From: Streptomyces sclerotialus
Lineage (GTDB): Bacteria; Actinomycetota; Actinomycetes; Streptomycetales; Streptomycetaceae
NCBI RefSeq assembly: GCF_040907265.1
Contig: NZ_JBFOHP010000002.1
Location: 1,922,001-1,986,000 of the forward strand
Length of the DNA stretch: 64,000 nt
Reading direction: 5' to 3'
Part shown: piece after piece, positions 26,999-34,668 of the stretch
Numbering within the stretch: position 1 is the first letter of the stretch
How the letters are laid out: the number at the start of each line of letters is the position of its first letter
The notes under the pieces: generated by a model
Databases searched by the model: none
Told to the model about the DNA's origin: nothing
Seen by the model: only the letters and a program-made list of their open reading frames with translations
Program-made: the position numbers and the translations under genes

Positions 26999-27919
26999 TC
27001 AGCGTTCCCGGTCCACCGGCCTCAGTGCGGAATCGCCGCCTCGGTAGCCGTTGGCCGGGCGGCCTCCGCCGTCTCCGCCGCGGCCACCACCGGCTGCCGC
27101 TCCGGTGCCGGAGACGTCCGCGTCGGGTTCGTCCGCGTCGAGTTCGCCCCCATCGGGTTCGTCCGCGTCGAGTTCGCCCCCATCGGGTTCGTCCGCGTCG
27201 AGTTCGCCCTCATCAGGTTCGTCCCCGTCGGGAATGTCCTCGTCGGAGTCGTCGTCCTCGAAGCCCAGTTCCTCGTCGAAGACCGAGCTGACGTCGAAGC
27301 GGCAGACGACGCGCTGCGGGTCGGCCTGTTCGAAGGGGGCCGCGAGCCACTCGCCCGGCTCCGGGGGTTCCTCCGCCGCCGCGACCCACAGCGTGGAATC
27401 GCCCTCCTCCAGGCCGAACTCCTTGTGCCGGGAGGCGATCTCGTCCGGCTCGTACTCCCCGAAGAGCACACCGAGCGCCGCGTGCACGCTGCTGCCGACG
27501 ACGGCGGACGCCGTGTTCCCGCCCGGCCTCGACGGGCTCTGCGCGGCACCCGGCTCCGTGGCCGAGCCGGGGTCGAGGTCGGCGATGCGCTGCGCCTGCG
27601 ACAGCAGCCGCTGCGGTTCCACGACGGTGTAGTCCCGGCGGATCAGCACGCTGAGCGCGCTCGGCTCCTCGGGCCCCGCGTACGCGGGCAGCCCGTCGCT
27701 GCCGGGGATCTCGAAGGGCGTGACCTCGTCGTAGGTGTCGTAGAGCAGCTCGTCGTACGCCTCGGCCGCCGCGGCCAGTTCATCGAACGCGGCGTAGACG
27801 GCGGCATCGTCCTCACCCGAGCGGCGTTCGACCGCGTCGAGGTGACGGTCCAGCGCGGCTTTGACCGCCTCGGCGGCGGCACGTACCTCGGCAGCGGAGG
27901 GCTGCGCAGCATCAGACAT
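26999..27919 (-). CDS. Acidic protein of unknown function with 10-residue repeats
   Basis: A 306-residue cytosolic protein I cannot assign. The first about 220 residues are folded-looking, with a helical start (AAEAVKAALDRHLDAVERRS), AYDELLYDTYDEVTPFEIP, VIRRDYTVVEPQRLL-like strands and GVLFGEYEPDEIASRHKEFG. The C-terminal third is strongly acidic and carries three copies of DEPDGGELDA plus a degenerate fourth, then a Gly-rich tail with Arg. The start MSDAAQPSAAEV at 27919 is preferred over an upstream frame extension that is non-coding in character. It is divergent from the small DUF5703 gene, 47 bases away. Confidence 0.75.
   Translation of the reverse strand: MSDAAQPSAAEVRAAAEAVKAALDRHLDAVERRSGEDDAAVYAAFDELAAAAEAYDELLYDTYDEVTPFEIPGSDGLPAYAGPEEPSALSVLIRRDYTVVEPQRLLSQAQRIADLDPGSATEPGAAQSPSRPGGNTASAVVGSSVHAALGVLFGEYEPDEIASRHKEFGLEEGDSTLWVAAAEEPPEPGEWLAAPFEQADPQRVVCRFDVSSVFDEELGFEDDDSDEDIPDGDEPDEGELDADEPDGGELDADEPDGGELDADEPDADVSGTGAAAGGGRGGDGGGRPANGYRGGDSALRPVDRER
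27122..27230. repeat. 30-bp in-frame tandem repeat
   Basis: A 30-bp unit containing GGGTTCGTCCGCGTCGAGTT is repeated about 3.6 times, with nearly identical copies starting near 27122, 27152 and 27182 and a diverged partial copy from 27212. The period is a multiple of three and encodes the acidic DEPDGGELDA repeats of the leftward gene. Confidence 0.85.
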
Positions 27920-27966
27920 AGTGCAGACGCTATCCGTACCCGGGCCGGTCCCGCACAATAGATGCG

Positions 27967-28155
27967 ATGCCGGAATATGAATTCTGCGATGTGTATGTGC
28001 CGCGGGGAGTCTCCCGTAAGGCCGCCACACGCCTGCTGACCGACCACGCCGAGTACGGACACTGGGAGTTGGACCGCCTCCGCCTCAATCCCGACGGCAG
28101 CCGCAAGGTGCGGCTGCGCCGCCGGATCATCCGCCAGATTCGCGCGACCTGGTGA
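27967..28155 (+). CDS. Small DUF5703-type protein
   Basis: A 62-residue protein, MPEYEFCDVYVPRGVSRKAA at its start, with a strongly basic C-terminal half (RKVRLRRRIIRQIRATW). I recognise this as the small conserved actinobacterial family DUF5703. No signal peptide or membrane helix is present. The basic tail could contact nucleic acid, but there is no direct evidence. It is divergent from the acidic repeat protein. Confidence 0.8.
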   Translation: MPEYEFCDVYVPRGVSRKAATRLLTDHAEYGHWELDRLRLNPDGSRKVRLRRRIIRQIRATW

Positions 28156-28489
28156 CATGGGCCCGTACCGGCTCGTGTGACGCCCCGCCGCCGTGCCGGG
28201 CGGGCGCCGGAATCTGCCCCGCCCCCGATTCTCCGGCGGCGGGGCATCACCCGACGGTGTGGGAGTTCCTCCCGATTCGCTCCACTCCGAGGGGTTGAGC
28301 AGCGAGCGAACGATCCGTCTGCCGTCCCGCCGAAAAAGGCCAGTTCCGCACGCGCGGCGGCTGATAATCGCCGTAAGCGCCCCTTGCGGGCCCGCGGCGG
28401 CAGCACGGATGACGGTCCTCGCCAGCCTCGTGGCCTTACGGCACACGCGGCACGGAAGCGCCGCTCCCCTTCCCGGCCTCGCCCCTCTC
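28156..28489. other. Region between the DUF5703 gene and chpC, with a long-armed hairpin
   Basis: No gene is supported in these 334 bases. GCCCCGCCGCCG (28180-28191) pairs perfectly with 28232-28243 across a 40-base loop that can itself pair. This is the best candidate for a terminator of the small gene. The remainder shows no clear promoter. Confidence 0.45.
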
Positions 28490-29428
28490 CTAGCCCCGCA
28501 CTCCGCCCGTCGTCCGGGCCTTGCGGTACAGGATCACGCCCGCGCCGAGCAGCGCCGCGCCGGTGGGGAGCAGTGCGCCGGCCGGGCCCTGGCCCGTCTC
28601 CGCCAGCTGCCGGCGTCCGGCGGGCCGGGGGTGGGTGGCGGGCGTGGTGACGATCTCCTGGTGTGAGCGCGGCGGCGTCTGCGGGTGGGTGTCCCGGCCT
28701 TCGCCACCGCCCGGGTACGCCGGCTCTCCGGGCTCCCCCGGTTGCCCAGGGTCCCCCGGCTGGTCAGGATTCCCCGGCTGGTCAGGGTTCTCCGGCTGGT
28801 CAGGGTTCTCCGGCTGCCCGGGATGGTCCGGCTCCTGCGGCGGGGGCGGTGTGTCGTCACCGGGCGGCTGGTGGTCGTCACCCGGCGGCTGGGTGCCATC
28901 GTCCGGCGGCTGGGACGGCCCCGGCTGTTCCGGCTGTTCCGGCTGTTCCGGATGTTCCGGCTTCTCCGGGCCGGACGGCGGCTTCGTGGGTGCGTCGTTG
29001 CCGCAGTCGTTGCCCGTGACGGGGTTGAGCCCGCCGATGACGGTCACGCTGTTGCCGCAGATGTTGACCGGTACGTTCACGGACACCTGGACGCTGTTGC
29101 CCGAGCCGACGCCCGGGGAGTCGTGCGTGCCCCCCTCGGCCTCGGCGGCGGGGCCCGAGCCGTGGCCGCCGTGCTGTCCGCCGCCGGAGCCGTTCCCGCA
29201 GCTGTTTCCCGCCGCCGGGTTGAGGAGGCCGGCGACGTTCACGGTGTTGCCGCAGACGTTGACCGGAACGTCCACCGGAACCTGGACCGCATTTCCCGAC
29301 AGCACCCCCGGTGAATGAGCGGCCGCGCCGCTCGTGCCCGAATCCGCGTGCGCGTAACCCCCTGAAACGGCGAGTGCGCCGCCCGCGGCCACGACGGTGA
29401 TCAGGCTTTTTCTCGCGACCTTACGCAT
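28490..29428 (-). CDS. chpC: Long chaplin, sortase-anchored
   Basis: A 312-residue cell-wall chaplin that helps aerial hyphae form a hydrophobic surface. Signal peptide at residues 1 to about 29 (RKSLITVVAAGGALAVSGGY, AHA cleavage). Two chaplin domains follow, each starting HSPGVLSGN or DSPGVGSGN, with QVPVDVPVNVCGNTVNVAGL and QVSVNVPVNICGNSVTVIGG, and the paired cysteines of the family. Next comes a Pro/Gln/Asp/Glu-rich wall-spanning linker. The C-terminus is a sorting signal: LAETG, hydrophobic segment LPTGAALLGAGVILY and positive tail RKARTTGG, the LAXTG type of class E sortases. Start ATG 29428. It lies 170 bases downstream of the short chaplin; the S. coelicolor chpC-chpH order is the same. 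Confidence 0.93.
   Translation of the reverse strand: MRKVARKSLITVVAAGGALAVSGGYAHADSGTSGAAAHSPGVLSGNAVQVPVDVPVNVCGNTVNVAGLLNPAAGNSCGNGSGGGQHGGHGSGPAAEAEGGTHDSPGVGSGNSVQVSVNVPVNICGNSVTVIGGLNPVTGNDCGNDAPTKPPSGPEKPEHPEQPEQPEQPGPSQPPDDGTQPPGDDHQPPGDDTPPPPQEPDHPGQPENPDQPENPDQPGNPDQPGDPGQPGEPGEPAYPGGGEGRDTHPQTPPRSHQEIVTTPATHPRPAGRRQLAETGQGPAGALLPTGAALLGAGVILYRKARTTGGVRG
28750..28830. repeat. 18-bp repeats in the chpC linker
   Basis: The unit CCGGCTGGTCAGGGTTCT recurs three to four times with small changes. It encodes the NPDQPE-type repeats of the wall-spanning linker. The period keeps the frame. Confidence 0.7.
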
Positions 29429-29598
29429 AGGTCGTCCCTTCCCCTTTTCGCTTTCCGAAGGGGGGCGGAGCGTGGGTTCCCGTCCCCCGCGGCGGACGGT
29501 CGTGGGTGTCCGTCCGCCGAACGCCGGTCGGCCCCGGAGCGCATGGCACGCGCTGCGGAGCCGACCGGGATCACTCCCCCTGGGGGTGATGCTCAACG

Positions 29599-29832
29599 TC
29601 ACTTGTTGACGCAGTTGTTGCCGAAAGCGGGGTTCAGCAGCCCGATCACGGAGATCGTGTTGCCGCAGGCGTTCACCGGAACGTGCACCGGCACCTGAAC
29701 GACGTTGCCGGAGAGGACACCCGGCGAGTGGACGGCAGCACCCTGCGCGCCCGAGTCGGCAACGGCCAGACCCGCACCGGCGAGCACGAGACCACCAGCA
29801 GCAGCCGCAGCAGCGACGACCTTCTTGATCAT
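29599..29832 (-). CDS. chpH: Short chaplin
   Basis: A 77-residue secreted amyloid-forming surfactant peptide. Signal peptide MIKKVVAAAAAAGGLVLAGA ends near AVADSG; the mature chaplin of about 51 residues begins DSGAQGAAVHSPGVLSGNVV and contains the two cysteines (VNACGNT and GNNCVNK) expected to form a disulfide. Start ATG 29832 has GAGGAGG upstream. Its place just before chpC matches S. coelicolor chpH, one of the short chaplins that assemble on the aerial surface with ChpC. Confidence 0.93.
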   Translation of the reverse strand: MIKKVVAAAAAAGGLVLAGAGLAVADSGAQGAAVHSPGVLSGNVVQVPVHVPVNACGNTISVIGLLNPAFGNNCVNK

Positions 29833-30047
29833 TGTTCCTCCTCGTAGGCAATGCGGCCGCAAACTTCGGGCCGCATTCCTTGTAACGAGGGTGGAGTATT
29901 GAAGCTACGAGCCTATGGTTGCATTCACTCTTTTCAGTTAAGTGCTCACGAAAGACTGACCCCGCTTGACGCTTGTGGTGGACCCGGCGTCAGCCCCCGT
30001 ACACCCACCTCCTCAGCTCTGCTCGGTCCTCACCTCCGCTCGGTTCC
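29833..30047. other. Upstream region of chpH
   Basis: No gene is seen. The region is unusually AT-rich near 29885-29950, which suggests a promoter for the leftward chaplin gene. I could not place a convincing sigma consensus. Confidence 0.35.
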
Positions 30048-31394
30048 TCAGCTCTGCTCGATGAACCGGTCCAGGACCCGCGTGCCGAACTTGAGACCGT
30101 CCACGGGGACGCGCTCGTCCACGCCGTGGAACATGCCCGCGAAGTCCAGCTCCGGCGGCAGCTTCAGCGGCGCGAAGCCGAAGCAGCGGATGCCCAGGTC
30201 GTCGAAGGACTTGGCGTCCGTACCGCCGGAGAGCATGTACGGCACGGCGCGCGCGATCGGGTCCTCGGCCTTCAGCGCGGACTGCATGGCGTCCACCAGC
30301 GCGCCGTCGAAGTCGGTCTCCACCGCCTTGTCCGCGTGCACGTCCTCGCGCTTGACCCGCGGCCCGAGGATCCGGTCCAGGTCCGCCAGGAACTCCTCCT
30401 CCAGGCCGGGCAGGAAGCGGCCGTCGACGTGCGCCGTGGCCTGGCCGGGGATGACGTTGACCTTGTAGCCGGCGCCCAGCTGGGTCGGCGCCGCGGTGTT
30501 CTGCAGCGTCGCGCCGATGATCTTCGCGATGCCGCCGAGCTTGGCGAGCGTCTCGTCCATGTTCTCGGGGTCCAGCTCGGTCCCCAGAGCGTCCGACAGC
30601 TCGTCGAGGAAGGACCGTACGGTCTTGGTCACCCGTACCGGGAACTTGTGCCGGCCCAGCCGTCCGACCGCCTCGCACAGCTCGGTGATCGCGTTGTCGT
30701 TGTTGGTCATGGAGCCGTGCCCGGCCGTGCCGTCCACGGTCAGCCGCATCCAGTGCATGCCCTTCTGGGCCGTCTCGACGAGGTAGAGCCGCAGGTTCTC
30801 GTTCACGGTGAAGGAGAAGCCGCCGACCTCACCGATGGCCTCGGTCACGCCCTCGAAGAGGTGCGGGTGCTTGTCGACGAGGTAGCGCGCCCCGTACACG
30901 CCGCCCGCCTCCTCGTCCGCCAGGAACGCCAGCACGATGTCGCGCGGCGGCTTGCGTCCGGAACGCAGCCGGTCGCGGACGACCGCCAGCGTCATCGCGT
31001 CCATGTCCTTCATGTCGACGGCGCCGCGGCCCCAGACGCACCCGTCGGCGATCTCGCCGGAGAAGGGGTGGTGCGTCCAGTCGGCGGCGTTGGCCGGTAC
31101 GACGTCGGTGTGGCCGTGGATCAGCAGCGCGGGGCGCGAGGGGTCCTCGCCCGCGATCCTGGCGACCGTGGAGGCCCGTCCCTTGTGGGATTCGAGGATC
31201 TGTGGCTCCAGGCCGACCTCGGCCAGCTTCTCGGCGACGTACTCGGCGGCGGCCCGTTCCCCCGGGCCCGAGTGGTCGCCGTAGTTGCTCGTGTCGATCC
31301 GGATCAGGTCGCGGCACAGGTCGACGACCTCGTCCTCGCCGGTGACTGCCGGTACCGGCTCCGCCCTGCCCGCTGCGGGCTTCGACTCGCTCAC
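30048..31394 (-). CDS. M20 family metallopeptidase
   Basis: A 448-residue cytosolic hydrolase with two-zinc M20 motifs: LLIHGHTDVVPANAADW (His, Asp), WGRGAVDMKDMDAM (bridging Asp), LAFLADEEAGGVYGARYL (catalytic Glu pair) and a late His in GMFHGVDERVPVDGL. The dimerisation lid holds QKGMHWMRLTVDGTAGHGSM. Related enzymes cleave dipeptides, acyl-amino acids or carbamoyl compounds; the substrate is not settled. Start GTG 31394 follows GAGGAGG with good spacing. Downstream of it come the chaplin genes on the same strand, 215 bases away. Confidence 0.9.
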   Translation of the reverse strand: MSESKPAAGRAEPVPAVTGEDEVVDLCRDLIRIDTSNYGDHSGPGERAAAEYVAEKLAEVGLEPQILESHKGRASTVARIAGEDPSRPALLIHGHTDVVPANAADWTHHPFSGEIADGCVWGRGAVDMKDMDAMTLAVVRDRLRSGRKPPRDIVLAFLADEEAGGVYGARYLVDKHPHLFEGVTEAIGEVGGFSFTVNENLRLYLVETAQKGMHWMRLTVDGTAGHGSMTNNDNAITELCEAVGRLGRHKFPVRVTKTVRSFLDELSDALGTELDPENMDETLAKLGGIAKIIGATLQNTAAPTQLGAGYKVNVIPGQATAHVDGRFLPGLEEEFLADLDRILGPRVKREDVHADKAVETDFDGALVDAMQSALKAEDPIARAVPYMLSGGTDAKSFDDLGIRCFGFAPLKLPPELDFAGMFHGVDERVPVDGLKFGTRVLDRFIEQS

Positions 31395-31638
31395 GCTGCC
31401 TCCTCATGTGCACGGCCGCGGCTCGCATCGGTGCGTGCGGTCACCGCGGCGGGGTCCGGTCCATCCTCCCTCTCCCCCGGCCCGCGCCCAAGGCCGCCAT
31501 ACTCCCGACACACGCTGGTCACAGCCGTGCGCCGGAGTACCGGCCCGGCGGTGGCCGCGCACCGGTCCGGAACCCGGCCGCGCCGCCCGCCGGGGGCGGT
31601 CCGGCCGAGCGCGTGATCGACCACCCCCAAATGTTTGC

Positions 31639-31644
31639 TATGGT
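31639..31644 (+). promoter_or_regulatory. Possible -10 of the tRNA-Leu gene
   Basis: TATGGT within an AT-rich patch in GC-rich DNA lies 45 bases before the tRNA. The matching -35 is weak. The rest of 31395-31689 holds no recognised gene. Confidence 0.35.
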
Positions 31645-31689
31645 TTTCCACGTCGGAAGGGCGCAGACGGCCCGCCCGACAGACACCTT

Positions 31690-31774
31690 GTCCGGGTGGC
31701 GGAATGGCAGACGCGCTAGCTTGAGGTGCTAGTGCCCTTTATCGGGCGTGGGGGTTCAAGTCCCCCCTCGGACA
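31690..31774 (+). tRNA. tRNA-Leu (anticodon GAG)
   Basis: A class II tRNA of 85 bases. Acceptor stem GTCCGGG pairs with CTCGGAC (one G-T pair) and A is the discriminator. The D arm contains GGCGGAATGGCAGACGC. The anticodon stem CTAGC/GCTAG holds loop TTGAGGT, giving GAG at positions 34-36, which reads CTC and CTT leucine codons. A long variable arm (GCCCTTTATCGGGC) and T arm GGGGGTTCAAGTCCCCC follow. CCA is not encoded. Confidence 0.97.
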
Positions 31775-31782
31775 CAGCGGAG

Positions 31783-31817
31783 CTGAGGGCCGGTCGGGAA
31801 TCCCGACCGGCCCTCGG
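31783..31817 (+). terminator. Terminator after tRNA-Leu
   Basis: GAGGGCCGGTCGGGA pairs perfectly with 31801-31815, with one central base and further outer pairs C31783-G31817 and T-G. It begins 9 bases past the tRNA. Confidence 0.85.
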
Positions 31818-31965
31818 TCATGTGTGCTCTTCACCCGGCCCTCGGTCGTGTGCGCCCCTCGCCCGGCCGGCGGTCCGCTGATATCCGCGTGCGTCCGCCC
31901 CGGACCACTCACTACCCTGCGCGGGCGGACGAGCGGCGGACGCGTACGGCACGGGAGGCACTGCC

Positions 31966-32670
31966 TTGAGCGGCACGGAAAACGTTCTGATCTTCGACGC
32001 GGATGACACGCTCTGGGAGAACAACGTCATCTTCGAGCGGGTCATCGAGGAGTTCCTGGACTGGATGACCGGCCCTGAGATCGGACTGCGGCTCGGGCGG
32101 GACGGTGTGCGCATGGCTCTGGACGCCGTCGAGGCGGCCAATGCGAAGGTGCACGGGTACGGGAGCAAGGTGTTCCTGCGCAGCCTGGGCGAGTGTCTGG
32201 CGCAGCTGCACGGCCGGGACGCCACCGCGGAGGAGCTGGCCCGGATCGCCGGGTGGGCGGCGTCGTTCGACGGCGGCACCGTGGAGCTGATCCCCGGGGT
32301 GGCCGCGACCCTCGCCGAGCTGGCCGGCCGGTACGAGTTGCTGCTGCTGACCAAGGGGGACGCGGAGGAGCAGCGGCGGAAGGTGGACAACTCCGCGCTG
32401 GCGCACCACTTCCGGGGTGTGCACATCGTCGCGGAGAAGGACGTCGGTACGTACCGGAACCTGGCGCGGGAGTACGCGCTGACGCCGGAGTCGGCCTGGA
32501 TGATCGGCAACTCCCCCAAGTCGGACATCCTTCCCGCGCGTGCCGCCGGGATGAACGCGGTGTTCATCCCGAACGACCACACGTGGGTGCTGGAGCACAG
32601 CGAGCTGGATCCGGCGGACGGGAAGGTGCTCCGGCTCGCCGCCTTCCCGGAGCTGCTGCGCCACTTCTGA
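31966..32670 (+). CDS. HAD-superfamily hydrolase
   Basis: A 234-residue phosphatase-type protein. Motif I is NVLIFDADDTLWENN (DxD) near residue 8, motif II LLLLTKGD, motif III Lys probably in VAEKDVGTY, and motif IV AWMIGNSPKSDILPARAAG, with Asp. The cap is helical (IA type). Start is TTG 31966, chosen because GGGAGG lies at a normal distance and the reading begins just before motif I. Substrate unknown. It converges with the ABC-F gene; the stop codons are 16 bases apart with a palindromic hairpin between. Confidence 0.85.
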   Translation: MSGTENVLIFDADDTLWENNVIFERVIEEFLDWMTGPEIGLRLGRDGVRMALDAVEAANAKVHGYGSKVFLRSLGECLAQLHGRDATAEELARIAGWAASFDGGTVELIPGVAATLAELAGRYELLLLTKGDAEEQRRKVDNSALAHHFRGVHIVAEKDVGTYRNLAREYALTPESAWMIGNSPKSDILPARAAGMNAVFIPNDHTWVLEHSELDPADGKVLRLAAFPELLRHF

Positions 32671-32671
32671 A

Positions 32672-32687
32672 AGCCGGGCGCCCGGCT
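32672..32687. terminator. Bidirectional hairpin between HAD and ABC-F genes
   Basis: AGCCGGGCGCCCGGCT is a perfect 16-bp palindrome located exactly between the two converging stop codons. Its small size makes efficiency uncertain. Confidence 0.6.
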
Positions 32688-34297
32688 CAGGCGGGCGGGG
32701 CCCCGAGGTCCAGTGTGCGGGTGATGCCCGCCTCGGCCAGGAATCGTGCGTCGTGACTGACCACGATCAGGGCTCCTTCGTAGGCGTCGAGTGCGGCGAC
32801 CAGCTGGCGCACGGACGCCAGGTCGAGGTTGTTGGTGGGTTCGTCCAGCAGCAGGAGCTGCGGTGCGGGCTCGGCGAGCATGAGGGCGGCGAGGGTCGCG
32901 CGGAAGCGTTCGCCGCCGGAGAGGGTGCCGGCCGGCTGGTCGGCGCGGGCGCCCTTGAAGAGGAAGCGGGCCAGCCGGGCCCGGATGTGGTTGGCGGTGG
33001 CCTGCGGGGCGAAGCGGGCGACGTTCTCCGCGACGGTCAGCCGGTCGTCGAGGACGTCCAGGCGCTGGGGCAGGAAGCGGTGCGGTACGTGGACCGCCGC
33101 CTCGCCCGCCGCCGGGGCGAGCTCGCCGGTGACCGTGCGGACCAGGGTCGTCTTGCCGGAGCCGTTCGGGCCGACGAGCGCGAGCCGTTCGGGGCCGCGC
33201 AGCTCCAGGTTGACGCGGGTGCCGCAGCGGGTCGTGAGGCTTCGGAGGGTGAGTACGCCGCGGCCCGGGGGCACGGCGGTGTGCGGCAGGTCGACGCGGA
33301 TGGTGTCGTCGTCACGGACCGCCTCGGCCGCCTCGCTGAGCCGTTCCCTGGCCTCCTTGAGCTTCTCGGTGTGCATGATGCGGTGCTTGCCGGCCGAGAC
33401 CTGGGCCTGGCGCTTGCGCTCATTCATGATCATCTTGGGTTCGCGCTTGTTGGCGGACATCTTGTTGCCGTAGCGGACCCGGCGGGCCAGTTTGACGTGG
33501 GCGTCGGTCAGTTCGCGCCGCTGCCGCTGTACGTCGGCCTCGGCGACCCGCACCATGCGCTCGGCGGCCTCCTGCTCGGCGGCGAGGGCTTCTTCGTACG
33601 CGCTGTAGTTGCCGCCGTACCAGTGGACCTCGCCGGCCCGGAGGTCGGCGATCCGGTCGACCAGGTCGAGCAGTTCCCGGTCGTGGCTGACCACGACCAG
33701 CACGCCGGACCAGCGCTCGACCGCCTCGTACAGCCGGGCGCGGGCCCGGCGGTCGAGGTTGTTGGTGGGCTCGTCGAGCAGCAGCACGTCCGGGCGGCGC
33801 AGCAGCAGGGCGGCCAGCCGCAGCAGCACGGACTCGCCGCCGGAGACCTCGCCGAGGGTGCGGTCCAGGTCGATGCCGTGCAGGCCGAGCTGGTCGAGGG
33901 TGGCGCGGGCGCGCTCCTCGACGTCCCAGTCGTCCCCGACGGCGGTGAAGTGGGCCTCGCTCGCGTCGCCGGCCTCGATGGCGTGCAGCGCGGCCCGGGT
34001 GCGGGCGATGCCCAGTACCTCGTCGACGGGAAGGGTGGTGTCCAGGGCGAGGTGCTGCGGGAGGTAGCCGATGTCGCCGGTGGTCTTCGCGCTGCCGGCG
34101 GTGGGGGTGAGCTCACCGGCGATGAGCTTCAGCAGGGTGGATTTCCCTGCGCCGTTGAGGCCGACGAGGCCGGTGCGGCCGGGGCCGACGGTGAGCTGGA
34201 AGTCGTCGAGGACGGGCGTGCCGTCGGGCCAGGCGAAGGTCAGGCCGGTGCAGACGATGGAGGCGGCGTGGCCGGAGCGGTCGTGCGGGGAGGACAT
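32687..34297 (-). CDS. ABC-F family ATPase (ribosome-associated)
   Basis: A 536-residue soluble protein with two ABC cassettes and no membrane segment. First cassette: VGLNGAGKSTLLKLIAGEL, signature GEVSGGESVLLRLAAL, Walker B LLLDEPTNNLD. The linker of about 80 charged residues (KLARRVRYGNKMSANKREPK, EKLKEARERLSEAAE) is the ABC-F tip that enters the ribosomal E/P site. Second cassette: LVGPNGSGKTTLVRTVTGEL, GTLSGGERFRATLAALML, LLLDEPTNNLD. Such proteins either tune translation or protect ribosomes from antibiotics; the sequence does not say which. Start ATG 34297 follows CAGGAGA. A long 371-base leader precedes it, which in this family can carry drug-responsive attenuators. Confidence 0.9.
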   Translation of the reverse strand: MSSPHDRSGHAASIVCTGLTFAWPDGTPVLDDFQLTVGPGRTGLVGLNGAGKSTLLKLIAGELTPTAGSAKTTGDIGYLPQHLALDTTLPVDEVLGIARTRAALHAIEAGDASEAHFTAVGDDWDVEERARATLDQLGLHGIDLDRTLGEVSGGESVLLRLAALLLRRPDVLLLDEPTNNLDRRARARLYEAVERWSGVLVVVSHDRELLDLVDRIADLRAGEVHWYGGNYSAYEEALAAEQEAAERMVRVAEADVQRQRRELTDAHVKLARRVRYGNKMSANKREPKMIMNERKRQAQVSAGKHRIMHTEKLKEARERLSEAAEAVRDDDTIRVDLPHTAVPPGRGVLTLRSLTTRCGTRVNLELRGPERLALVGPNGSGKTTLVRTVTGELAPAAGEAAVHVPHRFLPQRLDVLDDRLTVAENVARFAPQATANHIRARLARFLFKGARADQPAGTLSGGERFRATLAALMLAEPAPQLLLLDEPTNNLDLASVRQLVAALDAYEGALIVVSHDARFLAEAGITRTLDLGAPPA

Positions 34298-34668
34298 ACG
34301 GGTCTCCTGGATGCGGGCGCGGGCTGGTGGGGAACAGCGCGGGAGACACCGCGGGCGCGGGGAACCGTGTGCGGCCTGCCGCCGGAGGACGCGTGACGGG
34401 GCTGCCGTACGCATGCCGCGTACCTGTCTGCGTACGCGGGGCGGTCGGTCGGCCGTCGTGGGCACGAGGGCACGCCGAGGTCGGGGCACGGTGCGCTGGG
34501 ACCAGCGCGGTGTCTCAGGACCTCAGACGAGCAACGGCCTTCTCCGATCGGCGGCAATGGGACCGAGGAAGACCGTACGCCGAGCGCGACGGAAACGCAC
34601 ACGCTTTTTTGGCTGCGTTAGCGGGAGCAGTTTCCGTGCGCTCCGGCGGGGCGGCGGTCGCCGTGGCG
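34298..34668 (-). other. Long leader before the ABC-F gene
   Basis: No confident gene lies here. ACGGAAAC (34589-34596) and GTTTCCGT (34630-34637) are complementary across a 33-base loop, close to the P450 stop. A GTG-initiated open frame begins at 34602 on the minus strand but has no ribosome site and runs into the ABC-F start. The space is long enough for an attenuator, but none is demonstrated. Confidence 0.35.

Noticed and set aside
27122..27230. CRISPR array
   Set aside because: The 30-bp units are contiguous without spacers and encode an in-frame peptide repeat.
34240..34602. Leader peptide gene for the ABC-F ATPase
   Set aside because: The GTG-led frame has no ribosome site, is long and Pro/Arg-rich, and overlaps the ABC-F start; not enough support for a gene.
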